From Clostridia bacterium (GTDB taxonomy: Bacteria; Bacillota; Clostridia; Oscillospirales; Acutalibacteraceae): a stretch of DNA of 48,041 bases. The position numbers were made by a program, and so were the translations under genes. This document shows positions 14,086 through 22,547 of this stretch, piece by piece. Location: the NCBI GenBank assembly GCA_017416345.1, contig JAFQCR010000038.1, positions 1 to 48,041 on the forward strand, written 5' to 3'. Numbering within the stretch: the stretch's first letter is position 1; the number at the start of each line of letters is the position of its first letter. The notes under the pieces were generated by a model. It saw only the letters and a list, made by a program, of their open reading frames with translations. It ran no database searches and was not told where the DNA came from.

Positions 14086-15636
14086 TTACATAAACGGAGC
14101 AAAAACGTTAAGTAAAGCCTGCATAAAGCGCTTTCTCAAAGGACGTTTTGACCATTTGGAAAGGATTATCTCATCACTTTCGGCCTGCATTTCCTCAAAA
14201 TGCTCCTTGATGTCGTCCACAGCCGGAACCGAGCACATCCACACGCCGCACTCAAAATGGAAGTAAAAGCTGCGGTAGTCCATATTGATGGTGCCGCAGG
14301 TGGCAACGGCATCGTCCGAAACAAATATCTTGGAGTGTATAAATCCCGGGCGGTATTCAAAAATCCGCACGCCTGCCTCAAGCAGCTCCTGATAATTGAA
14401 CTGCGTTACGGGGTGGACATACCATTTGTCACCGATCCTCGGTGTGATGATGCGGACATCAATGCCTGCCTTGGCGGCCGAGGTCAGCGCCGTGATCATG
14501 GTGTTGTCCAGAATAAGGTAGGGGGTTATGATGTAAACGTAATCCTTGGCCGAGCCTAAGATCTGGCGGTAGATGCCCTCACCGGGGTAATGGTGAGTGT
14601 CCAACGGGTTTTCGACGTAAGGCTGGACATAGCCCTCGGATTTCGGGAAGGTGTCAACAATATAATTTTTGGGATCAAGCCGCTCACGGCTCATACTGCT
14701 CCACATTTCGCAAAAGGCTACGGCAAAGCTGGTGGCGGCAGGGCCCTTCATAATAACGGCCGAGTCCATCCAATAACCGTGCGGATGGGTCTCGTTGATG
14801 TATTCATCGGCAATATTTAGTCCGCCCGTCATGGAAATATAACCGTCTATAACACATATTTTGCGGTGGTCACGGTTGTTCAAAAACAGGTCGACCGAGG
14901 CACGTATCTTATTGAAGGCCATCACTCTTATGCCTTCCTTGCGAAGCTTTTTCACAAAATGTCGGCTTTGGCGTGAGATGGAGCCGAAATCGTCAAAAAT
15001 TATCCTTATTTCAACCCCTTGGGCGGCCTTGCGGCGCAGAACATCATAAATGGCGTTCCACATTTTGCCTCTGGCCAGAATAAAATATTCAATAAAAATG
15101 TATTTTTCGGCGGTCTCAAGCTCTTGGAGCATTCGGGGCAAGAATTCCTCACCCGGGGCTAAAAATTCGACCGTAGTGTCGGTATAAACGGGGTAGCCCG
15201 ATTCACGGAACAAAAACTGCGACTGACGTGCGTGGTCAACATCCTTGAAGTGCAGGTTGGTCACAACAGCAGGGTCCTGCCACAAATAGCGCTTGTTCAG
15301 CTTCTTCTGCTCACGCATACGGCGGGTAAGCAACGGCTTAACCTTGCCGTTTCCCCAAAGGAAAAACAGCACACCGCCGACCAAGGGCGCTATAAGGATG
15401 AAAACTATCCACGTCAGCTTGTAGCTGGGGTTGTCCCGCTTGTTGATGATGGCAAAAACGATGATGAGGGCAACTATGCGGACAAAAGCGTAAATAAAGC
15501 TTGCCCATTGCTTTAAATAAAGCTCAATGAGGGCAAAAAATCCGATCTGAAGAAGTATCAGCAGACCTGCCGTTAAAATTCTGCCGGGTATTGCAATACC
15601 TCGCTTGTGTTCCTTTTTTATCTTCGGCTTACTCAA
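14086..15636 (-). CDS. cls: cardiolipin synthase (phospholipase D type)
   Basis: A roughly 516-residue membrane enzyme that joins phosphatidylglycerol molecules into cardiolipin. Hydrophobic segments lie near 18-40, 45-65 and 75-95, followed by two PLD-type HKD motifs: NNRDHRKICVIDG (His257, Lys259, Asp264) and GFIHSKIFVSD (His434, Lys436, Asp441), each with the downstream GG/GT-x-N motif (SMTGGLNIAD, TCGTINMDYRS). Length fits bacterial Cls. The frame opens at a GTG that is part of GGAGGTG; because that heptamer is the ribosome site, I place the start at TTG 15636, six bases downstream. GTG 15645 is the alternative. It is read towards htrA but spaced by about 180 bp. Confidence 0.92.
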   Translation of the reverse strand: MSKPKIKKEHKRGIAIPGRILTAGLLILLQIGFFALIELYLKQWASFIYAFVRIVALIIVFAIINKRDNPSYKLTWIVFILIAPLVGGVLFFLWGNGKVKPLLTRRMREQKKLNKRYLWQDPAVVTNLHFKDVDHARQSQFLFRESGYPVYTDTTVEFLAPGEEFLPRMLQELETAEKYIFIEYFILARGKMWNAIYDVLRRKAAQGVEIRIIFDDFGSISRQSRHFVKKLRKEGIRVMAFNKIRASVDLFLNNRDHRKICVIDGYISMTGGLNIADEYINETHPHGYWMDSAVIMKGPAATSFAVAFCEMWSSMSRERLDPKNYIVDTFPKSEGYVQPYVENPLDTHHYPGEGIYRQILGSAKDYVYIITPYLILDNTMITALTSAAKAGIDVRIITPRIGDKWYVHPVTQFNYQELLEAGVRIFEYRPGFIHSKIFVSDDAVATCGTINMDYRSFYFHFECGVWMCSVPAVDDIKEHFEEMQAESDEIILSKWSKRPLRKRFMQALLNVFAPFM

Positions 15637-15683
15637 GAATATCACCTCCGCCCAAGGTTTAAAACCCGTTCATATTTATGTGC

Positions 15684-15712
15684 AAAAAAGCCGGCAAAAA
15701 ACTTTAGCCGGC
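15684..15712 (-). terminator. terminator after the secreted-protein gene
   Basis: Minus-strand GCCGGC...GCCGGC with an 11-base loop followed by TTTTTT, between the hypothetical secreted protein and cls. Confidence 0.7.
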
Positions 15713-15756
15713 CGTTTTTCTACTATTATATACCAAAAATGTGAACAATTCAAGTC

Positions 15757-16404
15757 TTACAGAAGCTCCGAGGAAATAAGGTTAAAGCCAAACTCCGAAG
15801 CATCGTTTCGCACAAAAACCGAGTGGGAGAGTCGGGAAACGGTATCGTCGCCGCCGTAGTAGGACGTGACGGTCGAGATGACCTCGAAGGTATCACCGCT
15901 TTGTGTGACCGAAAATACACGGTGCACCTCGCTTCCAAGCTCAACGGCGGGAATGATATAATAATTTTCGGGAGCACTGTCGGATTCAAAAACCTCGGGG
16001 TCAAGCGTTCTGCCGTAAAAGCTTTCGGCAAAGCCTTCTATGAGGCAGGTGTTTACGCAAAGTCCGACGCCGGGGAAATCAACGGCATAGTCCGACAAAA
16101 CAAAGGCTGAAACCGCCGCAATAGAAGCATCGGACGAAAATGCCTCGTCGTAGCAATGATTGAGGTTGAGCATGACCGAGAAGCGCTCAAAAAGTTCATC
16201 CTCGGTGTAGGCGTGAGCCACGGCTGTGGTTTCGGTCTCCTCAGCCAAGGCGGCCGCCTCGTTTACCGTTACCGAAATTTCGGAATGGGCTTCAACACGG
16301 TCGGTGGGAGCTTCGGTGCTGATTGTGGGTGCAACGCACAAAGCAAAGCACAGGCAGATCATTGAAATAACAGCCTGCAATCCCAAAAGAGTCCTTCTTT
16401 TCAT
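15757..16404 (-). CDS. hypothetical secreted or membrane-anchored protein
   Basis: A 215-residue protein of no family I recognise. Residues 1-27 form a signal peptide or anchor (MKRR, then a hydrophobic run LGLQAVISMICLCFALCVA). The mature part begins with a Thr/Glu/Ala-rich stretch (30-65) and continues into a mixed alpha/beta domain of about 150 residues with FERFSVMLNLNHCYDE, YYIIPAVELGSEVHRVFSV and DTFEVISTVTSYYGGDD. The only cysteines outside the signal are scattered (NHCYD, GLCVNTCL), perhaps a disulfide. The start follows GGTGGTGAG. It has its own terminator. It lies divergent from the ThrE genes. Confidence 0.6.
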   Translation of the reverse strand: MKRRTLLGLQAVISMICLCFALCVAPTISTEAPTDRVEAHSEISVTVNEAAALAEETETTAVAHAYTEDELFERFSVMLNLNHCYDEAFSSDASIAAVSAFVLSDYAVDFPGVGLCVNTCLIEGFAESFYGRTLDPEVFESDSAPENYYIIPAVELGSEVHRVFSVTQSGDTFEVISTVTSYYGGDDTVSRLSHSVFVRNDASEFGFNLISSELL

Positions 16405-16585
16405 ACGCTCACCACCACTACATATATTAGTTTACAATATCATTATACACATCATCTTGCTAAAAAGCGTATCATTGAGATTACAGTTTGATTAAATTTA
16501 GGTTACAATTATTACAGTTTTGTAACAAAAGCACAACAAAAAACGCAGAATGGAATTAAAAGGAACAAAATCAGTCAAATCGGTA

Positions 16586-16614
16586 TTGAATAGCAGAGAA
16601 AAATCTGTTATTAT
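16586..16614 (+). promoter_or_regulatory. promoter of the ThrE operon
   Basis: TTGAAT (16586-16591) and TATTAT (16609-16614), 17 bp apart, about 30 bases upstream of the first start codon. Confidence 0.55.
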
Positions 16615-16645
16615 ATTGTAAAATATCAAACGGGGAGGAAGAAGA

Positions 16646-17407
16646 ATGGGCGACCAACGCAAAGAGTTCATCGGTGCCGTGCTGGACATTGCCGAGGGCA
16701 TGATGGTCAGCGGTGCCGAGATCGACCGTATTGAGGGAACCGTCACCCGTATGGGCGAGGCTTTCGGAGCCAAAAGAGTAAACTCTTTCGCCATAACCTC
16801 AAGTATTGTTGTCACGCTTGAAATGCCCGACGGGGAGACCCTGACCCAGACACGCCGTATCGTGTCCTCGGGGACCACCGATTTTACAAGGTTGGAGGCG
16901 TTGAACCGACTCAGCCGCGAATACTGCGAGCAGCATTTTTCGGTTGAGGAGTTGAAAAAGCGCCTGGACGACAGCAAAAGGGTGTTCAGCAACCTGAAAT
17001 ATTATATTGGAAGTGTGCTTGCGGCTGCGGCGTTTGCCGTATTCTTCGGCGGTACGGTGTATGACGGCCTTGTTGCAGGCGTTTTTGCCGTGTTTATATG
17101 TGCGTTTTCTCTCGTTGCACCCAAGTTCTGTCCAAATAGCATAATTTCAAAGTTTTTGTGTTCGTTTATTGTCGGTCTTGGCATTTGTGCCGTGTGCCGA
17201 CTTGTGCCGAACCTTAACGCCGATATGATTATGATAGGCGATATTATGCTGCTTATCCCCGGAATTGCGCTGACTAACTCCATCCGCAATCTGCTTGTGG
17301 GCGATACCGTTTCGGGGTTGACCCGATTCACCGAAAGCCTTGTTTTGGCAGGTGCATTGGCCGGCGGCTTTATGCTGTCCATTGTTTTGTTGGGAGGCTC
17401 GATATGA
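16646..17407 (+). CDS. threonine/serine exporter family protein, large subunit (ThrE N-terminal type)
   Basis: A 253-residue protein matching the N-terminal half of ThrE exporters, which expel threonine and serine. The cytoplasmic N-terminal part (1-115) has the family signature around GMMVSGAEIDRIEGTVTRMGEAFG and ITSSIVVTLEMPDG; about five membrane segments follow from residue 118 (VLAAAAFAVFFGGTVYDGLVAGV, LLIPGIALTNSIRNLL). In Corynebacterium ThrE is one chain; here the C-terminal half is a separate gene that overlaps by four bases (ATGA), so both subunits are probably translationally coupled. The start follows GGGGAGGAAG. Confidence 0.9.
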   Translation: MGDQRKEFIGAVLDIAEGMMVSGAEIDRIEGTVTRMGEAFGAKRVNSFAITSSIVVTLEMPDGETLTQTRRIVSSGTTDFTRLEALNRLSREYCEQHFSVEELKKRLDDSKRVFSNLKYYIGSVLAAAAFAVFFGGTVYDGLVAGVFAVFICAFSLVAPKFCPNSIISKFLCSFIVGLGICAVCRLVPNLNADMIMIGDIMLLIPGIALTNSIRNLLVGDTVSGLTRFTESLVLAGALAGGFMLSIVLLGGSI

Positions 17408-17853
17408 CGGATATAATTATTCAGCTTGTAACGGCCTTGCTCGGCTCACTCGGTTTTGCGTTGCTGTTCCAGCTAAGAAAGGGACTGCTTGCGGCGGCAT
17501 CCATAGGCGGTCTTATCAATTGGGCCGTGTACCTTTTGGTGTATGAGCTTTTGGGCGGTGCGTTTATTCCGTGCTTTGTTGCGGCGGCTGTTGCGGTCGT
17601 TTACTGCGAAGTGTCTGCACGTGTCTTAAAAGCGCCCGTAACGCTGTTTCTGGTGCCGTCGGTGGTGCCCTCGGTGCCCGGCTCGGCATTGTTTTACACC
17701 ATGAGCGGCATCGTTCGCCGGGATTGGGCGGCGGCAAAGGATTTCGGCCTTAAAACGGCCGAGTTTACGTTAGGGATCGCTGCCGGTATCTGCCTTGCTG
17801 TCGTGGTGTTCAGCATCGTGAACAGCATCGTCCACCGATTGCAAAAGAGGTAA
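17404..17853 (+). CDS. threonine/serine exporter family protein, small subunit (ThrE C-terminal/DUF3815 type)
   Basis: A 149-residue membrane protein with about four to five transmembrane segments covering nearly the whole length, corresponding to the C-terminal module of ThrE. Family-like text is VVPSVPGSALFYTMSGIVRRDW (about 92-113). Its ATG overlaps the stop of the large subunit gene, and the following FliB-like gene starts 2 bases after its stop, so the three genes form one operon. It should assemble with the large subunit to export threonine or serine. Confidence 0.88.
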   Translation: MTDIIIQLVTALLGSLGFALLFQLRKGLLAAASIGGLINWAVYLLVYELLGGAFIPCFVAAAVAVVYCEVSARVLKAPVTLFLVPSVVPSVPGSALFYTMSGIVRRDWAAAKDFGLKTAEFTLGIAAGICLAVVVFSIVNSIVHRLQKR

Positions 17854-17855
17854 AT

Positions 17856-18668
17856 ATGGATATATTTGCGCCGAGTTACTACAACAGCTTCAAGTGTATT
17901 GCCGATAAGTGTCGGCATAACTGTTGCATTGGGTGGGAGATCGACATTGACCCCGAATCGCTGGAATTTTACAGGACACAAAGCGACATTTTGGGTAAAA
18001 TTTCGTTTGAAGGCACACCGCATTTTGTGTTGGGCGAGCAGGAAAGATGTCCGTTTTTGAACAAAAATAACCTCTGCGACCTCATGATCGCCCACGGAGA
18101 ACAGCATTTGTGCCAGATCTGCCGTGATCACCCAAGGTTTCGCAGCTTTTTTGATATGAGGACCGAGATCGGGGTGGGGCTGACCTGCGAAGCGGCGGCA
18201 AATCTCATTCTGGACAACGATTTTGTGCTTGAAAAGATAGGAAATGATGATGAAACGCCCGGGTACAGCGCCGAAGAGGAAGATTTTTTCGGCTACCGTG
18301 ATGAAATTTTCAGCCGCCGACCCGAGGCTCTTGCCCATCTGTTACCCAAAATGACGGTCAGCGAGCTTGCCGAGGTCTTCACAACGCTTGAACGTCTTGA
18401 CCCTGAATGGGATGATGTGCTGGCCACCCTCAAAAACCGCAATGAAAGCCTTAAAGATATAAGATTCGGCCGACCGCAACAAGCTAAAAGGCTGTTTGAC
18501 TATTTCGTTTTCCGCCACCTGCACGAAGCAGGACTTGAATTTTGTGTTCTTAGCACCTATTTCGTGATGTGCCTCGACGGCGACATTTACGAAATGGCAA
18601 GAATGTTCTCAAGCGAGATAGAATACAGCGACCTAAACATCGAGATGTTGATGGATAAGGCGCTTTAA
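17856..18668 (+). CDS. FliB-family (lysine N-methylase-like) cysteine-rich protein
   Basis: A 270-residue protein of the FliB family, named after the Salmonella flagellin lysine N-methylase. The N terminus carries the family's cysteine signature: FKCIADKCRHNCCIGW (about 12-27), then RCPFLNKNNLCDLM (67-80) and HLCQICRDHPRF (about 87-98), probably binding an iron-sulfur cluster. The rest is helical. No flagellar genes are visible and it is coupled to the ThrE exporter, so flagellin need not be its target; methylation of another surface or translation protein is possible. The gene ends at a bidirectional terminator. Confidence 0.82.
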   Translation: MDIFAPSYYNSFKCIADKCRHNCCIGWEIDIDPESLEFYRTQSDILGKISFEGTPHFVLGEQERCPFLNKNNLCDLMIAHGEQHLCQICRDHPRFRSFFDMRTEIGVGLTCEAAANLILDNDFVLEKIGNDDETPGYSAEEEDFFGYRDEIFSRRPEALAHLLPKMTVSELAEVFTTLERLDPEWDDVLATLKNRNESLKDIRFGRPQQAKRLFDYFVFRHLHEAGLEFCVLSTYFVMCLDGDIYEMARMFSSEIEYSDLNIEMLMDKAL

Positions 18669-18675
18669 CAAAGTT

Positions 18676-18716
18676 AAATCCGAGGAATGCAGTTGTGCAC
18701 TCCTCGGATTTTTAAT
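18676..18716. terminator. bidirectional terminator
   Basis: ATCCGAGGAATGCA and TGCACTCCTCGGAT fold into a stem with tetraloop GTTG (one mismatch), between the converging FliB-like and peptidase genes, followed by TTTTT. Confidence 0.85.
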
Positions 18717-19293
18717 ATTCTATAATTATTGCCTCATCATCCCTCAAGGCGGTGACGGGGTGGGGACTGCTGATTTTGAGTGCCTCAAGATCGTCCTTGC
18801 GGTCGTCGGTGTAGTGGCAGATAAGCACGCCGTAAAACAACCCCAAGCCCTTAAAATCGGTTAGCCCAAAGGTGTCGGTGTCATATTTTTTGACGTGCTC
18901 GATATCGACCGAGGCAATGTGTGCCCCTGCACTGCCGCCGATGTAAAATGCACCTTGGTTTACATAATTCTTTATAATTTGATCGGCACCCGTGTCCTTA
19001 AGACGCTTCATTGTGCCAAAGGTGTTGCCGCCGCTGATGTAAACGACATCAAAAGCCGCATCGGTCAGATCCTGCGGAGAAAAGTAGTTAAAAACGGTGC
19101 CGTTTTGTGGGTCAAAGCCAAACTCCGCAAGCCGAGCGTGGTATTTTCCGCCAAGTATAGCCGCCTCGGTGGCCTTTTCGTTGGGGAAAAACAAGACCCG
19201 ACAATCCTTAGCCGACTTGGGTAAACGGTTAAAAATAATCTCGGCCGATTTTTCGTTTCTGAAATCGCACGACGATAATATCAATTTCGGCAC
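18712..19293 (-). CDS. peptidase E-like (S51 family) protein
   Basis: A 193-residue serine peptidase-like protein of family S51, related to aspartyl dipeptidase PepE with a class I glutaminase-like fold. The nucleophile elbow is GGSAGAH with Ser121; FDVVYISGGNTFGTMKRL (81-98) is the conserved strand-loop preceding it, and ICHYTDD (His160) provides the candidate catalytic His. Translation starts at GTG 19293, set by AAAGGAG eight bases upstream. It lies 14 bases after the RAYT stop on the same strand, so the two may share a transcript, although a functional link is unlikely. It may hydrolyse Asp-Xaa dipeptides or cyanophycin-like peptides. Confidence 0.85.
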   Translation of the reverse strand: MPKLILSSCDFRNEKSAEIIFNRLPKSAKDCRVLFFPNEKATEAAILGGKYHARLAEFGFDPQNGTVFNYFSPQDLTDAAFDVVYISGGNTFGTMKRLKDTGADQIIKNYVNQGAFYIGGSAGAHIASVDIEHVKKYDTDTFGLTDFKGLGLFYGVLICHYTDDRKDDLEALKISSPHPVTALRDDEAIIIEY

Positions 19294-19307
19294 AACATCA
19301 TCTCCTT

Positions 19308-19832
19308 TTAAATATCCGCAACGTAAAATTTATCACACGTCCACCGTACGGGGTTTTGTTCGATGTATTCCCATATTTTTCGGTAATCGTGCGGCCCACG
19401 GATTATGTGGTCGTGAAAACCCGTTTGCCGGATTTTAGGCTTAGCGGAAGGCATAAATGCCTTCCCTACAATGCGGGTTACTGCCGCCTTGAATTTTCCG
19501 ACAACATTATGAATATCATATTTCTTTGATGTAGGGAACGGATTTGTCCGTTCCGTGATGACTATAATCATGTGAATGTGATTAGGCATCACAACATACT
19601 TGTCGATTTTTATGTTTTGGTAAAAGCCTTCGATTTTTGAAATTTCTGCTTTGGCAATTTCGCCTAATGCAGATAAAATCATCTTTGAAGCGTTGAGTGC
19701 ATCACCGGTCTGGACATGACCAAAAAACGGCCGCATATTTTTGGTACAGATAGTAACAAAATACGCACCGGGGGTGCTGTAGTCGTAGGCTTTCAGACGT
19801 GTGGGTCTTCTTTGCGGTAGTTTTTCTTTCAT
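19308..19832 (-). CDS. REP-associated tyrosine transposase (RAYT, Y1_Tnp/HUH type)
   Basis: A 174-residue HUH single-strand transposase related to IS200/IS605 TnpA. Landmarks are GAYFVTICTKNM (22-33), the metal-binding HUH pair His85/His87 in VMPNHIHMII, and the C-terminal GFHDHIIRGPHDYRKIWEYIEQNPVRW with catalytic Tyr150. Such enzymes cut and rejoin REP palindromes carrying a GTAG head, and many such palindromes are in this window. Two 24-base REPs sit inside this gene: one encodes VGKAFMPS (122-129) in frame, the other about TERTNPFPT (93-101). Both fall in variable loops, so the protein may remain active. No own terminal repeats or accessory gene were seen, consistent with a domesticated single-copy RAYT. 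Confidence 0.88.
   Translation of the reverse strand: MKEKLPQRRPTRLKAYDYSTPGAYFVTICTKNMRPFFGHVQTGDALNASKMILSALGEIAKAEISKIEGFYQNIKIDKYVVMPNHIHMIIVITERTNPFPTSKKYDIHNVVGKFKAAVTRIVGKAFMPSAKPKIRQTGFHDHIIRGPHDYRKIWEYIEQNPVRWTCDKFYVADI
19446..19469 (-). repeat. REP element inside the RAYT gene, copy 1
   Basis: GTAGGG head at 19464-19469 on the minus strand, palindrome AAGGCA-TTTA-TGCCTT behind it. The 24 bases equal eight codons and are identical to copies at 4184-4207, 41801-41824 and 42082-42105. Confidence 0.85.
19531..19554 (+). repeat. REP element inside the RAYT gene, copy 2
   Basis: GTAGGG head at 19531-19536 followed by AACGGA-TTTG-TCCGTT. It is opposite in orientation to copy 1, heads facing each other across 61 bp, like a BIME pair. 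A close relative lies at 32849-32872. Confidence 0.8.
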
Positions 19833-19947
19833 TTATTTCACCGCTTCTATGATTTTTAATTACTATACCACAACCCCTGCTGAAAGGCAAGCTTCGGCAG
19901 GGGTTGGTGTTAATTGAAAGGATAAATCCTAATATCGGTTTTAGATA

Positions 19948-21339
19948 TTAAAACAGCTTATCGGGATTCAGAATACACTTGGGGTCGAAGGCGGATTTTA
20001 TGCCTCGCATCAAAGCTATCTGGGTGTCGCCCAGGCTTTCCTTGAGGTAGCCCTTCTTGGCAAAGCCGATACCGTGCTCGCCCGATACCTGACCGCCGAT
20101 CTCGTGGGCTTTAGAGTACATCATATCAAAGGCCTTTTTCAGCTTTTCCTCCCACATCTTGTCGGTCGCACCGTCACGGCAGATGTAGATATGAAGGTTG
20201 CCATCGCCTGCGTGACCGAAGCTGGGGATCCTCACACCAAGCTCTTTAGCGATGATATGGGTGTATTTGATATATTCCGCAATTCTGTTTCGGGGAACGA
20301 CAACGTCACACTCGTCCATCTCGTCGGTCGAAGCCTTGATGGCTTCGAGGAATGCGCCACGTGCCGACCATACCGACTTTTTACGCTCGTCGGTGTCGAT
20401 AAAGAAGGCATCGGCCGCACCGTTGACGATACAAAGGTCGGCGATCTTCGAGTAGTTCTTTTCGATCTCGTCGTCCGAAGAACCGTCAAAGGTCAACAGC
20501 AGATAAGCAGGATGTGAGGTGTCGGGGAACTTCTTGGAAAGGTAGTCCTCCGAGAACAGAATGGTGTCACGGGACATATATTCGATGGCGGTGGGGTTGG
20601 TGTCGGTCTTGACAATAAGCGGCACACAATCCAGCGCATCGTCCATGGAATCAAACGGCACAAGCAGGCTTACCGACTTGGTAGGCTTGGGCAACAGTCT
20701 CAAAACGGCCTTGGTGATGATGCCAAGGGTACCCTCGGAGCCGACCATAAGGTTAAGCAGGCTGTAGCCCGAGCTGTTTTTAACTATCTTACCGCCGAAG
20801 ACCTGAACCTCACCGTTGGGCAGAACGACCGTCAGCTCACGCACGTAGTCACGGGTGACACCGTAACGGACGGCACGCATACCGCCGGCATTGGTTGAAA
20901 TATTACCGCCGATGGTGGCCGATTTTTCACCCGGATCGGGAGGATAGAAAAGGTCGTTTTCCTCAACAAAGGCGGCCAATTCCATAAGCAGAACACCGGG
21001 TTCTACCGTAACGGTCAGATTGTCGGTGTCAAGCTCCAAAATGCGGTTCATCTTGGAGGTGCAGAGCAAAATTCCGCCCTTTACGGCAACCGCCGCACCG
21101 ACAAGTCCCGTACCCGAGCCACGAACCGTGACGGGGATGTTGTACTTGTAGGCATAGGTCATTATCTTGGAGATCTCCTCGGTGGAATTGACAAATATCA
21201 GCACGTCGGGAGCGGCCTCGGTGCCGCCGAGCTCGTCGTGATGATAGTCGGGGTTGATTTCGTTTCCTACAAAAATACGGTCGGCAGGAACGATTGATTT
21301 CAAGTATTCAATATCGGTTGAATTGATGATGTTATACAT
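19948..21339 (-). CDS. lctD: FAD-binding D-lactate dehydrogenase subunit (LctD/GlcD-like)
   Basis: A 463-residue FAD-linked oxidase of the VAO family. The N-terminal FAD-binding domain has [16 protein letters not shown] (71-86), [28 protein letters not shown] (about 133-160) and [19 protein letters not shown]; the C-terminal oxidase domain has [13 protein letters not shown] (metal/substrate His residues) and [14 protein letters not shown]. Its gene overlaps the upstream Etf alpha gene at TAATG and is third in an EtfB-EtfA-LctD order, matching LctBCD of Acetobacterium woodii, which oxidises lactate with NAD+ driven by ferredoxin oxidation. A glycolate or 2-hydroxyglutarate substrate is an alternative. 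Confidence 0.88.
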   Translation of the reverse strand: MYNIINSTDIEYLKSIVPADRIFVGNEINPDYHHDELGGTEAAPDVLIFVNSTEEISKIMTYAYKYNIPVTVRGSGTGLVGAAVAVKGGILLCTSKMNRILELDTDNLTVTVEPGVLLMELAAFVEENDLFYPPDPGEKSATIGGNISTNAGGMRAVRYGVTRDYVRELTVVLPNGEVQVFGGKIVKNSSGYSLLNLMVGSEGTLGIITKAVLRLLPKPTKSVSLLVPFDSMDDALDCVPLIVKTDTNPTAIEYMSRDTILFSEDYLSKKFPDTSHPAYLLLTFDGSSDDEIEKNYSKIADLCIVNGAADAFFIDTDERKKSVWSARGAFLEAIKASTDEMDECDVVVPRNRIAEYIKYTHIIAKELGVRIPSFGHAGDGNLHIYICRDGATDKMWEEKLKKAFDMMYSKAHEIGGQVSGEHGIGFAKKGYLKESLGDTQIALMRGIKSAFDPKCILNPDKLF

Positions 21340-22532
21340 TATTTTCCTGCCTCCTTTATCATTTTTTCAAGCTCACCAAGGCACTCATACATATCGCCTA
21401 TCACGCAGTAATGAGCAACATCGAAAATGCTGGCCGTACGGTCGGAGTTGACGGCGATGATGCACTCGGCACCCTTCATACCTGCCGCAAACTGAACCGC
21501 ACCCGAAACGCCAAGCGTGATTATCAGCTTAGGTGCAACGGTCTTGCCGCTAAGACCTATCTGTCGGCTTGCATCCACCCATCCGCATTCAACAAGCGGT
21601 CTTGTGCAGGCAAGCTGTGCGCCGATGGAATCGGCAAATTTCTGAACGATCTGGAGGTCGTCCTTGGATTTAAGTCCACGTCCCACGGCAACGATTATTT
21701 CCGATTCCGAAATATCATTCTCGGGCGGCTTGTGCTCGACGTTGAGCACCCTTACCGAGGGTTCCTCCCAATCGGGGTTTACTGCGCAGTTGATAACCTC
21801 GCCCGTGGCATTTTCCTGCTGCTCGGGAGCCGAGAAGACCTTGTAACGCACGGTGCAGAACTGCGGTCTTGTGTTGGGGGTGATGATACGTGCCATAATG
21901 TTACCGCCAAAGGCAGGTCTTATCTGCACAAGGTCGGTGTTTTCCTTCATTTCAAGTCGGGTACAGTCGGCAGTAAGTCCCGTTCTGAAGCGGCAGGCCA
22001 CACGGGGAGCAAGGCTTCGGCCGATGTTGGTCGCACCTACAAGCACCGAGCTCGGCTTGGTGGCGTTGATGAAGTTGGCAAACGCATTGGCGTATGTAGT
22101 AACGGTAAAATTCTCAAAAATGGGCGAATCGTAGACAAATACCTTGTCAACACCGCTCTTCAAAAGGCGCTCGGAATAGCCCTTGTCACCGTTGCACATC
22201 AGCACGGCATAAACGGGATGACCGATAACGGCGGCCAGCTCCTTGGCCTTGCCGATAAGCTCAAAGGTAACGGGGTGGATACCGCCGTCGGCACAGTCGG
22301 CAAAAACGGCAATACCTCGCCACTGGGACTTGTCAACGGTCACCTTGGCCTCATCCTCAACGTATTCAACGGCACCCTTAGGGCCTTTTTTAACACAAAG
22401 CTTGCACATTTTGCAGGCGGAATTTATATGCAGCTCGCCATCGTAGGAAATAGCCGAAAACGGACATATCTTTACAAGCTGTTCGGCTGTTTCGGGGGTT
22501 ATGAGTGATTGGTTTATCTTAAGCTCTGCCAT
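21339..22532 (-). CDS. lctC: electron transfer flavoprotein alpha subunit with N-terminal 4Fe-4S domain (LctC-like)
   Basis: A 397-residue EtfA. Unlike simple EtfA it has an N-terminal ferredoxin-like extension with Cys23, Cys40, Cys43 and Cys46 ([19 protein letters not shown]), the hallmark of confurcating lactate dehydrogenase complexes. The adenine-nucleotide alpha domain follows (about 70-260), then the C-terminal FAD-binding domain with [17 protein letters not shown] and [28 protein letters not shown]-type motif (about 270-370). It forms a heterodimer with the preceding EtfB and passes electrons between lactate, NAD and ferredoxin. Gene spacing is 15 bases after etfB and a TAATG overlap with lctD. 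Confidence 0.92.
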   Translation of the reverse strand: MAELKINQSLITPETAEQLVKICPFSAISYDGELHINSACKMCKLCVKKGPKGAVEYVEDEAKVTVDKSQWRGIAVFADCADGGIHPVTFELIGKAKELAAVIGHPVYAVLMCNGDKGYSERLLKSGVDKVFVYDSPIFENFTVTTYANAFANFINATKPSSVLVGATNIGRSLAPRVACRFRTGLTADCTRLEMKENTDLVQIRPAFGGNIMARIITPNTRPQFCTVRYKVFSAPEQQENATGEVINCAVNPDWEEPSVRVLNVEHKPPENDISESEIIVAVGRGLKSKDDLQIVQKFADSIGAQLACTRPLVECGWVDASRQIGLSGKTVAPKLIITLGVSGAVQFAAGMKGAECIIAVNSDRTASIFDVAHYCVIGDMYECLGELEKMIKEAGK

Positions 22533-22547
22533 TTATTCCACCGCCCT

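Noticed and set aside
19870-19906. intrinsic terminator after the lctD gene (AACCCCTGC/GCAGGGGTT)
   Set aside because: A good inverted repeat, but neither strand has a T-run after the stem, so I do not call it.
21411-22508. 365-codon plus-strand frame opposite the Etf alpha gene
   Set aside because: Fully antisense to a well-supported gene and without family features.
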